Origin: CAVVAH01 sp963746175 | GTDB lineage: Bacteria; Actinomycetota; Actinomycetes; JACCUZ01 | Direction: 5' to 3' | Assembly (NCBI GenBank): GCA_963746175.1 | Contig: CAVVAH010000008.1 | Span: 868,001 to 932,000, forward strand | Length of the DNA stretch: 64,000 nt | Part shown: positions 26,022 to 34,641 of the stretch, in pieces | Layout of the letters: every line of letters starts with the position of its first letter | How positions within the stretch are numbered: the stretch's first letter is position 1 | The notes under the pieces: generated by a model | What the model saw: only the letters and a program-made list of their open reading frames with translations | Told to the model about the DNA's origin: nothing | Databases searched by the model: none | Made by a program: the position numbers and the translations under genes

Positions 26022-27631
26022 GCCTGCTCGGGCTCCTCGATGCGCGGGAACAGCGGCTCGGACTTGGTGACCGGAGCCCCGGCCGGCAGCTGGCCCCATC
26101 GGCCGGCGTCCTGCACCCGGGCGTCGGCGAGCGGACCGAGCGCCACCTCTGCGCCGAGGGACTGCCAGAGGACCGTGGTCGCCTTCGGCATCACCGGGTG
26201 CAGCAGCACCGCGACGACGCGCAGCGCCTCGGCCGTGGCGTACAGGATGCGGTCGAGGTCGGCGGCGCGGGACTCGTCCTTCGCCACCTTCCACGGCTCC
26301 TGCTCGGTGACGTAGTTGTTGACCACGCGCACGTAGTCCATCGCCGCCAGGATCGCGCCCTGCAGGTCGAGCCGGTCGATCGCCGCCTCGGCCGTCGTGA
26401 CCGCCGTCGCGGCGCCGTCCGCCAGCAGGGGCTCGTCGACCGGCGCCGGCAGCACGCCCTCGCGGTAGCGGCCGACCATCGAGGTGAGCCGCGACGCGAG
26501 GTTGCCGAGCTGGTCCGCGAGCTCCGCCTTGTAGCGCGCGCCGAGGTCCTCCCAGGAGAACGAGCCGTCCTGGCCGAACTCGATGGCCCGCAGGAAGTAG
26601 TAGCGGAACGCGTCCGAGCCGAAGACGTCGACGATCTGGCTCGGCGGGATGGCGGTGAGCTTGGACTTGCTCATCTTCTCCCCGCCGACGAGCAGCCAGC
26701 CGTGCGCGAACACGGTCTTGGGCAGCGGTACGCCGGCCGCCAGCAGCATGGCCGGCCAGATGACGGCGTGGAACCGCAGGATGTCCTTGCCGACCAGGTG
26801 GACGTCGGGCGGCCAGGTGCGGGCGAACTTCTCCGCGGCTGCCTCGTCGCCGTACCCGGCGGCGGAGAGGTAGTTGAGGAGGGCGTCGATCCAGACGTAG
26901 AGGACGTGCTTGTCGTCCCACGGGATCGGGATGCCCCAGTTGAACGTCGACCGGGAGATCGACAGGTCCTGCAGGCCCTGCCGGACGAACGAGACGACCT
27001 CGTTCCGGGCGCTGGCCGGCTGGACGAAGTCGGGCTGCGACTCGTAGAGGGCGAGCAGCTGGTCGGCGTACGCCGAGAGCCGGAAGAAGTAGTTCTGCTC
27101 GGAGAGCCACTCGACGGGGCGGCCGTGGATGGGGCAGAGCTTCTCGCCGTTCTCGCCCTCGACGAGCTCGCTCTCGAGCTTGAACTCCTCGCAGGGCACG
27201 CAGTACGGCCCCTCGTAGCTGCCCTGGTAGACGTCGCCCTTCTCGTTGAGCGTCGACCAGAACTCCTGCACCCGGCGCGTGTGCCGCGGCTCGGTGGTGC
27301 GGATGAAGTCGTCGTTGGCGGAGTCGATGGTCTGCAGGACCGGCTTCCAGGCGTTCTCGACAAGGTCGTCGGTGAACTCCTTGGCGGTCTTGCCGGCCGC
27401 CTCGGCCGACCGGAGGACCTTCTCGCCGTGCTCGTCGGTGCCGGTCAGGAACCAGACGTCCTCGCCGCGCTGCCGGTGCCACCGGCTCAGGACGTCGCCG
27501 GCCACGGTCGTGTACGCGTTGCCGATGTGCGGCGCCGCGCTCACGTAGTAGATCGGCGTCGTGACGTAGTACGCCTTCCCGGCGGGGGTCTTCTCCCCGG
27601 TCGGGACGGCGTCTGCTGCGGCGTCGGTCAT
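26018..27631 (-). CDS. metG: Methionyl-tRNA synthetase
   Basis: Class I aminoacyl-tRNA synthetase charging tRNA-Met, 537 residues. It has the HIGH-like signature YYVSAAPHIGNAYTTVAGDV (near residue 30), FLTGTDEHGEKV, the zinc-knuckle CVPCEEF and GEKLCPIHGRPVEW, WIDALLNYLSA, and the KMSKS loop LLVGGEKMSKSKLTAIPPSQIVD (near 320). The C-terminal anticodon domain contains NNYVTEQEPWKVAKDES. It lacks the appended tRNA-binding EMAP domain, as is normal for actinobacteria. The ATG at 27631 lies 6 nt after a TAGGCT box, so the mRNA may be leaderless. Confidence 0.97.
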   Translation of the reverse strand: MTDAAADAVPTGEKTPAGKAYYVTTPIYYVSAAPHIGNAYTTVAGDVLSRWHRQRGEDVWFLTGTDEHGEKVLRSAEAAGKTAKEFTDDLVENAWKPVLQTIDSANDDFIRTTEPRHTRRVQEFWSTLNEKGDVYQGSYEGPYCVPCEEFKLESELVEGENGEKLCPIHGRPVEWLSEQNYFFRLSAYADQLLALYESQPDFVQPASARNEVVSFVRQGLQDLSISRSTFNWGIPIPWDDKHVLYVWIDALLNYLSAAGYGDEAAAEKFARTWPPDVHLVGKDILRFHAVIWPAMLLAAGVPLPKTVFAHGWLLVGGEKMSKSKLTAIPPSQIVDVFGSDAFRYYFLRAIEFGQDGSFSWEDLGARYKAELADQLGNLASRLTSMVGRYREGVLPAPVDEPLLADGAATAVTTAEAAIDRLDLQGAILAAMDYVRVVNNYVTEQEPWKVAKDESRAADLDRILYATAEALRVVAVLLHPVMPKATTVLWQSLGAEVALGPLADARVQDAGRWGQLPAGAPVTKSEPLFPRIEEPEQA

Positions 27632-27637
27632 GCCTCC

Positions 27638-27643
27638 AGCCTA
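27638..27643 (-). promoter_or_regulatory. -10 box of a leaderless promoter
   Basis: TAGGCT on the minus strand lies 6 nt upstream of the metG ATG. The spacer GGAGGC could also act as an SD if a longer transcript exists. Confidence 0.5.
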
Positions 27644-27797
27644 CGGGCGCCTCGCCACCGACTTCCCGGTGCAGTCACCGTCGGGTGACGGACGGTCAAT
27701 GGTCCGCTCGGCCCATGGCGAGCAAGATCGCCGACGCCCTAGCGTGCGCCGGAGCGGCTGCCAACGGGGGCTCCGCACGACGGGGGGGTTCCAGCCC

Positions 27798-28787
27798 ATG
27801 CTCCGGTCTCGCACGCGAGTCGCCACCCTGCTGGCGATCAGCGCCCTGGTCGCAGTCTGTGCCGGCGAGCAGGCCGCCCATGCCGGCTCGCCGGTGTACG
27901 GGAAGGTCGTCATGGTCGACGACGGCGACACGATCGACGTCGACCTGGCCCGCGACGGCACGGCCAAGCCGAAGCGGATCCGCTACATCGGCGTGCAGGC
28001 GATGGAGATGCACAGCTACAACGTCGACCTCGCGAAGACGACCGGGGAGTGCTGGGCGAAGGAGGCCGCGCGGCTGCTCTACCGCCTCACGTTCGACAAG
28101 CGGGTACGCCTGTCCTCGCGCCTCGAGTCGTCGCACAAGGGCGCCCGGCTGCACCGTTCGGTGGCCGTCCTCAAGCACGGCTCCTGGGTGGACACCGGCG
28201 GGCGGGTGGTCTCGGCCGGCCTGGCGCTGCCGGACAACGGCAACATCGAGTACCTCAAGAACGCCGACTACCGGCTGCGCGCGCAGCAGGCGGCTGCCGC
28301 CGGCCTGGGCATGTGGGGCGACTCGCAGCACTGCGGGGCCGGCCCGTCGCAGGACGTGCCGATCACGGTGCGGGTCGAGTGGGACGCGCCCGGCAACGAC
28401 AACGCCAACATCAACGGCGAGTACGCCGCCGTCACCAACGGTGGCGCCGTGCCCCTGCCGCTCGGTGGCTGGTGGATCCGCGACAACGCCTACCGCGGCT
28501 CCAAGGCGCACGGCTACGCCTTCCCGCCCGGGTTCGTGCTGGCGCCGGGCGCGACGGTCCGCGTGCACCCGGGAGCCGGCAGCAACACCGGCGAGAACCT
28601 CTACTGGGGGTTGGCCGAGTCGGTGTACGAGAACGTCACCGGCGCACCGACGAACATGGGCGACGGGGCGTGGCTGTTCGACCCGGACGGCGACCTGCGC
28701 GCGTGGCAGATGTACCCGTGCGCGTGGGCCTGCCCGCCGCCGCCGCCGGAGCCGACCGAGCCGACCGAGCCGCCGGGCGAGTACTAG
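27798..28787 (+). CDS. Secreted thermonuclease-like (SNase) protein with lamin-tail domain
   Basis: This 329-residue protein starts with a signal peptide (RVATLLAISALVAVCAGEQAAHA). The staphylococcal-nuclease domain (about 33-195) has VDDGDTIDVDLARD, the RYIGVQAMEM block carrying the active-site Arg and Glu, and RLSSRLESSHKGARLHRSVAVL. A lamin-tail (LTD) beta-sandwich follows (about 200-315: VRVEWDAPGNDNANINGEYAAV, LGGWWIRDN, LAPGATVRVHPG). The end is a PPPPEPTEPTEPP tail. SNase enzymes cut DNA and RNA using Ca2+; the LTD may bind nucleic acid or surfaces. ATG 27798 directly precedes the signal peptide. Its TAG overlaps the convergent aminotransferase stop in CTAG. Confidence 0.88.
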   Translation: MLRSRTRVATLLAISALVAVCAGEQAAHAGSPVYGKVVMVDDGDTIDVDLARDGTAKPKRIRYIGVQAMEMHSYNVDLAKTTGECWAKEAARLLYRLTFDKRVRLSSRLESSHKGARLHRSVAVLKHGSWVDTGGRVVSAGLALPDNGNIEYLKNADYRLRAQQAAAAGLGMWGDSQHCGAGPSQDVPITVRVEWDAPGNDNANINGEYAAVTNGGAVPLPLGGWWIRDNAYRGSKAHGYAFPPGFVLAPGATVRVHPGAGSNTGENLYWGLAESVYENVTGAPTNMGDGAWLFDPDGDLRAWQMYPCAWACPPPPPEPTEPTEPPGEY

Positions 28788-29959
28788 CCGAGCTTGGGGA
28801 GGCCGCGCTTGAGGTTGCGGACGGCCTGCACGATCCGCTGCTCGTTCTCGATGAGCGCGAAGCGCACGAAGCCGTCGCCGGCCGGCCCGAAGCCGACGCC
28901 CGGCGACACCGCGACGTCGGCGTCCTTGACCAGCATCGTCGCGAACTCGATCGAGCCCATCTCGGCGTACGGCTCGGGAATGGGCGCCCAGGCGAACATC
29001 GTGCCGCGCGGCCGCTCGATCTCCCAGCCGATCCGGCCGAGGCCGTCGATCAGGGCGTTGCGCCGCGACTCGTAGACCGCGTTGACCTCGGCCGGGTAGT
29101 CGGACGCCTCGTTCATCGTGACGGTGGCCGCGATCTGGATCGGCTGGAAGGTGCCGTAGTCGAGGTAGCTCTTCAGCTTCGTCAGTGCGCCGACGACCTC
29201 GGCGTTGCCTACCAGGAAGGCGACCCGCCAGCCGGCCATCGAGAACGACTTCGTCATCGAGTAGAGCTCGACCGAGCACTCCCTGGCACCCTCGCACTGG
29301 AGGATCGACGGCGGCTGCCAGCCGTCGAACGCCACGTCGGCGTAGGCGAAGTCGTGCACCAGGACCACGTCGCGCTCGCGGGCCCAGTCGACCAGTCGCT
29401 GCATGTCGGCCAGCTCGACCGTCGCCGTCGTGGGGTTGTGCGGGAACGACAGCACGACCACGCGCGGCTTGGGCCAGCCGAGCTCCCACGCCTCCATGAC
29501 GTTGCCGACGTAGTCCTCGCCGGTGCCCACCGGCACCTGGCGCGCGTCGGCGCCGGCGAAGTACGGCCCCCAGATGTGGATCGGGTACGACGGGCTCGGC
29601 ACCAGCGCGGCGTCACCGGGCTGGAGCAGCACCCACATGAGGTGGCTGAAGCCCTCCTTGGCGCCGATCGTCGACAGCACCTCGGTCTCCGGGTCGAGGC
29701 TGACCCCGAACTTGCGCAGGTAGAGCGCGGCGACCGCCTGGCGCAGCTTGGGAATGCCCCGGCTCGCGGAGTAGCGGTGGTTGCGCGTGACGTGCGCCGC
29801 CTCGGCGAGCTTCTCCACCGCGATCGCCGGCGACGGCAGGTCGGGGTTGCCGAAGCCGAGGTCGATCACGTCCCGCCCGGCCCGGCGCGCCTCCTGCTTG
29901 AGCCCGTCGATGATCGTGAACACGTACGGCGGCAGGCCCGGGATGCGGCGGAACTCCAT
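28784..29959 (-). CDS. Class I PLP-dependent aminotransferase (AlaC/LL-DAP-aminotransferase-like)
   Basis: This 391-residue fold-type I aminotransferase has VIDLGFGNPDLPSP, YSASRGIPKLRQAVA, VLSTIGAKEGFSHLMW, VLSFPHNPTTATVEL (near residue 170), VHDFAYADVAFDG (PLP-ring Asp/Tyr) and the Schiff-base lysine in ELYSMTKSFSMAGWRVAF (near 238), followed by YLDYGTFQPIQIA. The last segments match the glutamate-pyruvate (AlaC) and LL-diaminopimelate aminotransferase subgroup; alanine synthesis is the more likely role. The ATG at 29959 lies 6 nt after a TAGCCT box. It is convergent with the nuclease gene. Confidence 0.92.
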   Translation of the reverse strand: MEFRRIPGLPPYVFTIIDGLKQEARRAGRDVIDLGFGNPDLPSPAIAVEKLAEAAHVTRNHRYSASRGIPKLRQAVAALYLRKFGVSLDPETEVLSTIGAKEGFSHLMWVLLQPGDAALVPSPSYPIHIWGPYFAGADARQVPVGTGEDYVGNVMEAWELGWPKPRVVVLSFPHNPTTATVELADMQRLVDWARERDVVLVHDFAYADVAFDGWQPPSILQCEGARECSVELYSMTKSFSMAGWRVAFLVGNAEVVGALTKLKSYLDYGTFQPIQIAATVTMNEASDYPAEVNAVYESRRNALIDGLGRIGWEIERPRGTMFAWAPIPEPYAEMGSIEFATMLVKDADVAVSPGVGFGPAGDGFVRFALIENEQRIVQAVRNLKRGLPKLG

Positions 29960-29965
29960 CCCGCC

Positions 29966-29971
29966 AGGCTA
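29966..29971 (-). promoter_or_regulatory. -10 box of a leaderless promoter
   Basis: TAGCCT on the minus strand lies 6 nt upstream of the aminotransferase ATG, with no SD between. Confidence 0.5.
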
Positions 29972-30033
29972 GACCGCCCCGCTCCGCCGGATTCGTACCC
30001 GCTCGCGCAGCGGACTCGATCTCGTGTCGTGCG

Positions 30034-30246
30034 GCCCTGTCCCGCCGTCCTCGTGACTGCCAGGTCAACGGCGCTGTGGAGGAGGGAGCGGCCACCGTGC
30101 CGTCCGCACCCTTCGCGGATCTTGAGACGGCGCGCCGTGTTCTGCACGGTGGGAGAGCCGCGCGACCGGCTGCGACCGCTCCGCTGGCTCCGCCGTCATT
30201 GCGCTCTTGACCTGGCGGCCACCACGACGGCGGGTCAGGGGGCGCT
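30034..30246. repeat. Inverted pair of a ~60-bp intergenic repeat
   Basis: A plus-strand copy at about 30034-30093 and a minus-strand copy at about 30185-30246 share CCCGCCGTC, GCCAGGTCAA and GCG-rich ends at most positions, including the 10-base block GCCAGGTCAA exactly. A third, more distant copy lies at 54914-54972. The pair fills the gap between the aminotransferase and rsmI, where I see no gene. It could fold into a large hairpin. Confidence 0.6.
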
Positions 30247-30250
30247 CAGG

Positions 30251-31105
30251 TCACGTGCGGGCGGCGAGGACGGCGTCGTAGACGGCCTTGCGGGAGGTGG
30301 CGTGCCGGGCTGCGACGTCGGCGGAGGCCTCCTTGAGCCGGGAGCCGGCGGCCACCAGCGCCTCGACCTCGGCGACCAGGTCTGCGGGGTCGGCGGCCAC
30401 CGCCGGCTCGGCACCCGCGACCACGACGGTGATCTCGCCGCGTACGCCGGCGGCCGCCCAGTCCGCGAGCTCCCGCAGTCCGCCGCGCCGGACCTCCTCG
30501 TACGTCTTCGTCATCTCCCGGCACACCGCGGCCGGCCGGTCGTCGCCGAGCCCGTCGGCCATCGCGGCGAGGGAGGCGGCCAGCCGGTGCGGCGCCTCGA
30601 AGAACACCGTCGTGCGCGGCTCGGTCGCCAGCTCGGCGAGCCGACGGGCCCGCTCCCCCGCCTTGCGCGGCAGGAAGCCCTCGAAGCAGAACCGGTCGAC
30701 CGGCAGCCCCGAGAGCGCGAGCGCGGTGAGCACGGCCGACGGCCCGGGCGCCGCGGTGACCGCGATCCCGGCGTCGACGGCAGCCGCGACCAGCCGATAG
30801 CCCGGGTCCGAGACCGACGGCATCCCGGCATCGGTGACGAGCAGCACTCTCCGACCGGCGACCAGCGCGGCGACCAGCTCCGGGGTACGCGCTGCCTCGT
30901 TCTGCTCGTAGTAGGAGACGACCCGGCCGGCGACCGTGACACCGAGGTCGGCGGCCAGCCGCCGCAGCCGTCGGGTGTCCTCGGCGGCGACGACGTCGGC
31001 GGTCGCGAGCTCCCGCGTCAGTCGCGGCGACGCGTCGGAGGGGTCCCCGATCGGGGTGCCCGCGAGCACCAGCACGCCGTCCCCACCGTCCGCCACGCGC
31101 ACCAT
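30251..31105 (-). CDS. rsmI: 16S rRNA (cytidine-1402-2'-O)-methyltransferase
   Basis: RsmI 2'-O-methylates C1402 in the ribosomal decoding centre. The 284-residue tetrapyrrole-methylase-fold protein has VLVLAGTPIGDPSDASPRL (family start), VVAAEDTRRLRRLAADLG, SYYEQNEAARTPELVAAL, VLLVTDAGMPSVSDPGYRLV (near residue 92), AAPGPSAVLTALALSGLP and FFEAPHRLAASL. The C-terminal helical hairpin carries SRKAVYDAVL. ATG 31105 fits the family start. It is divergent from the PMT gene, the usual actinobacterial arrangement. Confidence 0.96.
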   Translation of the reverse strand: MVRVADGGDGVLVLAGTPIGDPSDASPRLTRELATADVVAAEDTRRLRRLAADLGVTVAGRVVSYYEQNEAARTPELVAALVAGRRVLLVTDAGMPSVSDPGYRLVAAAVDAGIAVTAAPGPSAVLTALALSGLPVDRFCFEGFLPRKAGERARRLAELATEPRTTVFFEAPHRLAASLAAMADGLGDDRPAAVCREMTKTYEEVRRGGLRELADWAAAGVRGEITVVVAGAEPAVAADPADLVAEVEALVAAGSRLKEASADVAARHATSRKAVYDAVLAART

Positions 31106-31125
31106 GGTGTCGGACGGCGGGTGCG

Positions 31126-31131
31126 TACGCT
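31126..31131 (+). promoter_or_regulatory. -10 box of a leaderless promoter
   Basis: TACGCT lies 6 nt upstream of the GTG at 31138 and supports that start for the PMT gene. Confidence 0.55.
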
Positions 31132-31137
31132 GGCCCG

Positions 31138-32718
31138 GTGCTGCAGCCGACCATGCCGCGGATCGACCGCGAGCGCGTCCGGGAGCGGCTGGTCCCGCCG
31201 ATGCCGGCGGACGGCATCTGGGGCTGGCTGGCGCCACTCATGGTGGCGGCGGTCGCCGGCGTGCTGCGGTTCTGGAAGCTCGGCACCCCGCACGCGTTCA
31301 TCTTCGACGAGACCTACTACGCCAAGGACGGCTGGTCGCTGTTCCACTTCGGCGCCGAGCAGAGCTACATCAAGGCTGCGAAGGACGGCGACCCCGACCC
31401 GGCGAACGTGAAGATCCTCGCCGGCCACCTCAAGGGCATCTGGACCGGCGACCCGTCGTACGTCGTGCACCCGCCGGGCGGCAAGTGGCTGATCGGGCTC
31501 GGCGAGCAGATGTTCGGCATGACGCCGTTCGGCTGGCGATTCATGGTCGCCGTCATGGGGACCCTTGCCGTGCTCATGACGGCACGGATCGGCCGCCGGC
31601 TGTTCCGCTCGACGCTGCTCGGCTGCGTGGCGGGGCTGCTGCTCACCGTCGACGGCATGGCGTACGTGCACAGCCGCACCGCGCTGCTCGACCCGATCCT
31701 CATGTTCTGGGCGCTGGCGGCGTTCGGTGCCCTGGTCGTCGACCGGGACAAGGTCCGGGAGCAGCTTGCCGCGCGGATCGACGAGACGGTCGTGTCGAGG
31801 TTCGGCCCCGCCCTCGGCCTGCGACCGTGGCGGCTGCTGGCCGGCTTCTGCCTCGGAGCGGCGTGCGCCACCAAGTGGAGCGGCCTCTACTTCGTCGCCG
31901 TCTTCGGCGTCATGGCGCTGCTGTGGGACATGGGTGCCCGGCGTACGGCGGGTGCGCGGCGGCCCTGGCTCGGCGCCGTGGTCCGCGACGCGGCGCCCGC
32001 CTTCGCGTCGCTGGTGCTGGTCGCCGTCGCGGTCTACCTCGCGTCCTGGACCGGGTGGTTCCTCGCCGGCGACCACGCGTACCTGCGGTACTGGGCGCAG
32101 GACAACCCCGGCGGTCCGGGATGGATGCCGGACGCGTTGCGCAGCCTCCTGCACTACCACCACGAGGCGTACGAGTTCCACACCAACCTGCGCACCCCGC
32201 ACGACTACCAGTCGAACCCCTGGGGCTGGCTGGTCCTCGCCCGGCCGGTCTCGTACTACTACCAGGGCCCGACCCTGGGCCAGCAGGGCTGCACCGTCGA
32301 CCAGTGCTCCAGCGCGGTCAGTGGGCTGGGGACACCGGCGATCTGGTGGGCCGCCTGCCTGGCGCTGCCGGTGCTGGTCTTCCTGTGGGCCGGGCGGCGC
32401 GACTGGCGGGCCGGCGCGATCCTGGCCGGCGTCGTCGCCGGGTACGTGCCGTGGTTCTTCTTCCAGGAGCGCACGGTCTACTCCTTCTACGCCGTGGCGT
32501 TCGTGCCGTTCCTCGTGCTGGCCGTCGCGCAGTGCCTGGGGCTGGTCATCGGCGGGCCGCGCGCGTCGCCCCAGCGCCGCCAGTGGGGAGCCGCTGCGGC
32601 CGGGGCCTACCTGCTGCTCGCGGTGGCGAACTTCCTGTGGCTGCTCCCCGTGCTGTCCGCCGAGGTGATCCCGTACGCGGACTGGGCACGACGGATGTGG
32701 TGGCGGTCCTGGATCTAG
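31138..32718 (+). CDS. Dolichyl-phosphate-mannose-protein mannosyltransferase (PMT, GT39)
   Basis: This 526-residue polytopic membrane enzyme transfers mannose from polyprenyl-phosphate-mannose to Ser/Thr of secreted proteins; it is the actinobacterial counterpart of yeast Pmt and M. tuberculosis Rv1002c. The catalytic Asp-Glu pair of the first outer loop is in FIFDETYYAKDGWSLFHFG (near residue 58). Further blocks are VHPPGGKWLIGLGEQMFG, LLLTVDGMAYVHSRTALLDPILMFW, CATKWSGLYF and NPWGWLVLARPVSYYYQ. About ten hydrophobic helices are visible. GTG 31138 is favoured by the -10 box 6 nt upstream; an ATG at 31153 is possible. It is divergent from rsmI. Confidence 0.95.
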   Translation: MLQPTMPRIDRERVRERLVPPMPADGIWGWLAPLMVAAVAGVLRFWKLGTPHAFIFDETYYAKDGWSLFHFGAEQSYIKAAKDGDPDPANVKILAGHLKGIWTGDPSYVVHPPGGKWLIGLGEQMFGMTPFGWRFMVAVMGTLAVLMTARIGRRLFRSTLLGCVAGLLLTVDGMAYVHSRTALLDPILMFWALAAFGALVVDRDKVREQLAARIDETVVSRFGPALGLRPWRLLAGFCLGAACATKWSGLYFVAVFGVMALLWDMGARRTAGARRPWLGAVVRDAAPAFASLVLVAVAVYLASWTGWFLAGDHAYLRYWAQDNPGGPGWMPDALRSLLHYHHEAYEFHTNLRTPHDYQSNPWGWLVLARPVSYYYQGPTLGQQGCTVDQCSSAVSGLGTPAIWWAACLALPVLVFLWAGRRDWRAGAILAGVVAGYVPWFFFQERTVYSFYAVAFVPFLVLAVAQCLGLVIGGPRASPQRRQWGAAAAGAYLLLAVANFLWLLPVLSAEVIPYADWARRMWWRSWI

Positions 32719-32721
32719 GGT
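32716..32721 (+). promoter_or_regulatory. -10 box overlapping the PMT stop codon
   Basis: TAGGGT overlaps the PMT stop (TAG) and would start a leader of about 32 nt for the cation-efflux gene at 32760, which has GAGGAG before its GTG. Confidence 0.4.
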
Positions 32722-32759
32722 CCGCGTGACGTGATGACCGACAGATCCCGAGGAGCCCC

Positions 32760-33761
32760 GTGGCGACCGAGAGCAGGCGCACGGTCATGGTCGCGCTCGC
32801 GGCCAACCTGGCGATCGCCGTGGCCAAGCTGGTCGCGGGGCTGATCAGCGGGTCGAGCTCGATGCTGGCCGAGGCCGCGCACTCGGTCGCCGACACCCTC
32901 AACCAGGTGTTCCTGCTCACCAGCCTCCGGGTGTCGCAGCGGGTGGCCGACCCGGAGCACCCGTTCGGCTACGGCAAGGCGCAGTACTTCTGGTCGCTGA
33001 TCGCCGCCGCCAGCATCTTCGTGGCCGGCGCGGTGTTCTCGCTCTACGAGGGCCTGCACTCGCTGCTCTCCGGCGGCGGCGAGTCGACCGGCGTGCTCGT
33101 CGCGTTCGCCGTCCTGGGCGTCTCGTTCCTCGCCGAGGGGGTCAGCTGGCTGCGCGCCGTGCGGCAGCTGCGCAGTGAGGCGGCCCAGGAGGGCCGCACG
33201 TTCCGGCAGCACATCCGGCTCAGCAAGGATCCCAGCGTCACGACCGTGCTGGCCGAGGACAGCGCAGCCCTGATCGGCCTGCTGCTCGCGGCGGCCGGGG
33301 TCGGGCTGCACCACCTCACCGGCAACGCCGCGTGGGACGGCGTCGCCGCCGTGCTGATCGGGCTGCTGCTCGCCCTCGTCGCGTTCGTCCTCGGCCGCGA
33401 CGTCGGAGCGCTCATCATCGGCGAGTCCGCGGAGCCGGCCCTCGTCGTCGACGTCCACGACCGGCTCGCGGGCCGCCCGGAGGTCAGCTACGTGGTCGAG
33501 CTGCTGACCATGCACCTCGGCCCGGAGGAGGTCCTCGTCGCCGCCCGTCTCGACCTCGACGACAGCCTCACCGGCGCGCAGATCGAGGCGTTCAGCAACG
33601 ACGCGGACCAGGACCTGCGGACGGCGCACCCCGAGATCACGCAGGTGTTCCTCGACGCGACCCGCCCCGACCCTGACCTCGCGGCGCGCACTGCGGTGCA
33701 CGTGGAGCGGCTGCGGGCGACGGCGACCAGCGAGCGGGCGGCGGCCGGCGTCAGCCCTTGA
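32760..33761 (+). CDS. Cation diffusion facilitator transporter
   Basis: This 333-residue CDF-family membrane antiporter exports divalent metal (usually Zn2+ or Mn2+) in exchange for protons. It has six predicted helices. Helix 2 carries SSSMLAEAAHSVADTLNQVFLL, with the HxxxD metal site (AHSVAD), and HPFGYGKAQYFWSL follows. Helix 5 has VLAEDSAALIGLLLA, with Glu-Asp in the place of the usual HD. The cytoplasmic C-terminal domain (about 220-310) has VVELLTMHLGPEEVLVAARLDL. The GTG at 32760 has GAGGAG upstream. The last 11 bp overlap the convergent permease gene. Confidence 0.92.
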   Translation: MATESRRTVMVALAANLAIAVAKLVAGLISGSSSMLAEAAHSVADTLNQVFLLTSLRVSQRVADPEHPFGYGKAQYFWSLIAAASIFVAGAVFSLYEGLHSLLSGGGESTGVLVAFAVLGVSFLAEGVSWLRAVRQLRSEAAQEGRTFRQHIRLSKDPSVTTVLAEDSAALIGLLLAAAGVGLHHLTGNAAWDGVAAVLIGLLLALVAFVLGRDVGALIIGESAEPALVVDVHDRLAGRPEVSYVVELLTMHLGPEEVLVAARLDLDDSLTGAQIEAFSNDADQDLRTAHPEITQVFLDATRPDPDLAARTAVHVERLRATATSERAAAGVSP

Positions 33762-34641
33762 GCCCCGAGCGGGACACGCCCTCGATGATGTAGCGCTGCG
33801 CCACGACGTAGAGCAGCAGCACGGGCACGCTGGCGATGACCGCGCCGGCCGTGAGCAGGTCGTAGCGGACGGCGTTCGCGCTCTGCAGCGTCGCCAGGCC
33901 CGCCGGCAGCGTCTGGTTCTCCGGGCTGAAGAGGACGTAGACCGGCCACAGGAAGTCGTTGTAGTTGGTGAGGAACGACAGCAGGGCGAGCGTGACGAGG
34001 GCCGGCTTGGAAAGCGGCAGCACGATCCGCCAGAAGACCTCGAACCGGTTCGCCCCGTCGATCACCGCGGCCTCCTCGAGCTCGATCGGGAGGGTGAGGA
34101 AGAACTGGCGGAGGAAGAAGACCCCGAACGCGGAGGCCGCCGTGGGGACTATCACCGCGACCAGGGTGTCCAGCCAGTGCAGCTTGCCGACGATGAGGTA
34201 GTTCGGGATCGTGAGGATCACCGGCGGGATGAACAGCGTGGCGATGATCGCGGCGAACACGATCCGCTTCCCGCGGAAGTCCATCCGGGCCAGCGGGTAC
34301 GCGGCCAAGGCCGCCGTCGCGACGACCAGCAGGGCGTTGCCGGCCGCTGCCAGCATGCTGTTGAGGAACCAGCGCAGGATCGGCGTCTCGCCGCCGTTGA
34401 TGACGGCGCGGTAGGCCTGCAGGGTGAAGTGCTTCGGGATCCACGTCGGTGGGGTGCCAGTGGCCTCGGCCCGGGACTTGAAGCTGGTCGACAGGATGAA
34501 CAGCAGCGGCGCGATGATCGCCAGGGCCAGCGCGCCGAGCAGCACGTAGCGGAGCACCTTGCGTGCTGCGCCGCCGGGCGCCGGAGACGGCTGGCCCAGC
34601 GGCGTGGTGGGCGCGGCCGGCGGGGCGGTGGCGGTGGCCAT
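33751..34641 (-). CDS. Carbohydrate ABC transporter permease (MalG type)
   Basis: This 296-residue inner-membrane permease of the CUT1 sugar transporter class has a basic, Pro-rich N-terminus and six helices starting LRYVLLGALALAIIAPLLFIL. The ATPase-contact EAA loop is LPIELEEAAVIDGANRFEVFWRIVLPLSKPALVTLALLSFL (near residues 195-235). Its ATG shares a base with the stop of the upstream permease (TGATG). It is the last gene of the binding-protein and permease cluster; the sugar is probably an arabino-oligosaccharide, judged from the neighbouring GH43 and GH51 genes. Confidence 0.94.
   Translation of the reverse strand: MATATAPPAAPTTPLGQPSPAPGGAARKVLRYVLLGALALAIIAPLLFILSTSFKSRAEATGTPPTWIPKHFTLQAYRAVINGGETPILRWFLNSMLAAAGNALLVVATAALAAYPLARMDFRGKRIVFAAIIATLFIPPVILTIPNYLIVGKLHWLDTLVAVIVPTAASAFGVFFLRQFFLTLPIELEEAAVIDGANRFEVFWRIVLPLSKPALVTLALLSFLTNYNDFLWPVYVLFSPENQTLPAGLATLQSANAVRYDLLTAGAVIASVPVLLLYVVAQRYIIEGVSRSGLKG

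Noticed and set aside
28049..31411. A continuous 1120-residue open frame on the plus strand and similar long frames opposite real genes
   Set aside because: Arg/Gly/Ala/Pro-rich, no domain, overlaps strongly supported genes on both strands. Long antisense frames are expected at this GC content.
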